Part shown: positions 44,622-45,318 of the stretch, piece after piece
How positions within the stretch are numbered: the stretch's first letter is position 1
Layout: each line of letters opens with the position of its first letter
Origin: Legionella sp.
GTDB lineage: Bacteria > Pseudomonadota > Gammaproteobacteria > Legionellales > Legionellaceae
DNA: 45,318 nt
Assembly (NCBI GenBank): GCA_002863045.1
Contig: PKDH01000042.1
Span: forward strand, 1 to 45,318
Direction: 5' to 3'
Program-made: the position numbers and the translations under genes
Notes under the pieces: generated by a model
Database searches by the model: none
The model's input: the letters and a program-made list of their open reading frames with translations, nothing else
What the model was told of the DNA's origin: nothing

Positions 44622-45318
44622 TTAACTGCCCTTTGGCGCGTGTGCGCAAGTTTGGTTGTCACATCCGCCAAGCTTAAACGCTTATGATGCGCTAAAAGCG
44701 CTTCTAATTCAGGCTTTAGAGCCGACACCTCAGCACCCGTTGCCCCAGCACTTAGCAATAAGTTATCTATGTGTAGTTTCATATGGCCCTGGATAATGCC
44801 CTCGGTACACAACGCTTTGAGCGCCCCTAAGTTTTGTACCAAACCCACCGCAGCAATAATACGTGATAGGTGATTGGCTGAAGTAACTTTGAGCATGCGC
44901 AAACACATTTTCGCGGTAGGATGAAGCGCGGTTACGCCACCCACAATACCCACCACAACCGGTGCGCTAAACTGGCCAATAAGTTGCTTGTCTTGGTAGC
45001 GCCAGGTGCTAATTGCGCTATAGCGCCCATGCCGTGTGGCATAACTGTGAACAGCCGCTTCAACGGCGCGCCAGTCATTGCCCGTGGCAATTAATACCGG
45101 GTCAATACCATTCATCACACCCTTGTTATGGGTCGCAGCGCGATAAGCATCTGCTTCGGCAAACAAAGAAGCATGTTCGATACGCGTGCCCAAGTCCTCG
45201 GGAACATCACGAATGACCACGCGTGCATGCGTAATCTTGGTATCATTAAGGTTTGATAAAATACACATGCTCACTTTTTCATGAGTTAGTTTTTCAATAG
45301 GGGATTTTAAATACTCTA
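44618..45318 (-). CDS. Hydroxymethylglutaryl-CoA reductase, class II, 5' partial
   Basis: The frame is open to the window end (EYLKSPIEKLTHEKVSM at the edge), so only the last 233 residues or so are visible; the GTG at 45274 is internal. Class II HMGR hallmarks are the catalytic-lysine segment ATHNKGVMNGIDPVLIATGN, then DWRAVEAAVHSYA, and IIQGHMKLHIDNLL with the catalytic His near the C-terminus. Reduces (or, in some bacteria, forms) HMG-CoA to mevalonate. First gene of a pair with the GHMP kinase. The pathway is rare in gammaproteobacteria but known in Legionella and Coxiella. Confidence 0.93.
   Translation of the reverse strand, partial: EYLKSPIEKLTHEKVSMCILSNLNDTKITHARVVIRDVPEDLGTRIEHASLFAEADAYRAATHNKGVMNGIDPVLIATGNDWRAVEAAVHSYATRHGRYSAISTWRYQDKQLIGQFSAPVVVGIVGGVTALHPTAKMCLRMLKVTSANHLSRIIAAVGLVQNLGALKALCTEGIIQGHMKLHIDNLLLSAGATGAEVSALKPELEALLAHHKRLSLADVTTKLAHTRQRAVK

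Overview
The window looks like chromosome of an AT-rich gammaproteobacterium, most likely of the order Legionellales or a close relative. Supporting points are typical gammaproteobacterial gene blocks (radC / coaBC-dut-phosphomannomutase; ratA-rnfH facing bamE, with divergent fur; lptM-dapF; MFS-ssb), a mevalonate-pathway pair (class II HMG-CoA reductase plus a GHMP kinase), a lipid-A-type long-chain fatty acid operon, and several large repeat-containing proteins without obvious housekeeping roles. The genus cannot be fixed from sequence alone. No tRNA, rRNA, transposase or CRISPR array was seen.

Layout. 1-2652: the end of an FMN-dependent glutamate-synthase-like gene and a pyruvate:quinone oxidase (poxB). 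2790-9749: an accessory block of unknown proteins, dominated by a 1071-residue protein that joins a RelE/ParE-like N-terminus, a superfamily-I helicase core and 49-residue tandem repeats, followed by a decayed reading frame and a small glycine-rich membrane protein. 10031-14365: bestrophin-like channel, stand-alone BLUF blue-light sensor, AI-2E-family permease and, on the other strand, a receiver-GGDEF-EAL protein whose EAL half has lost key residues. 14434-21989: an unknown protein, rdgB, a TPR-methyltransferase, an AmpG-like permease coupled to an SbmA/BacA-like membrane protein, then phosphomannomutase and dut. 22001-24489: coaBC, radC, and a compound repeat made of two opposed tandem arrays around a large inverted repeat. 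24490-32200: a small exported protein, a TPR protein with a possible HicA-like end, two alpha/beta hydrolases, glutathione reductase, an outer-membrane-barrel candidate and two divergent secreted proteins that share a short motif.

32213-35525: fur, bamE, rnfH, ratA, a carboxylesterase, lptM and dapF. 35514-41090: a tightly overlapping operon of FabL-type enoyl reductase, long acyl carrier protein, double-hotdog dehydratase, active ketosynthase, ketosynthase lacking its cysteine, and an LpxL-type acyltransferase. Its gene order resembles the rhizobial acpXL-fabZXL-fabF2XL-fabF1XL-lpxXL cluster, so it probably makes a very long or unusual acyl chain and transfers it to lipid A. 41154-45318: ssb, a YajR-like MFS transporter with a palindrome over its likely promoter, an unknown membrane-hairpin protein, and the GHMP kinase/HMG-CoA reductase pair running off the window end.

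Most standing interest lies in the helicase fusion with 49-residue repeats, the possible second toxin-fold fusion, the KS/chain-length-factor-like pair in the lipid operon, the degenerate EAL domain near a BLUF protein, and the opposed repeat arrays after radC.
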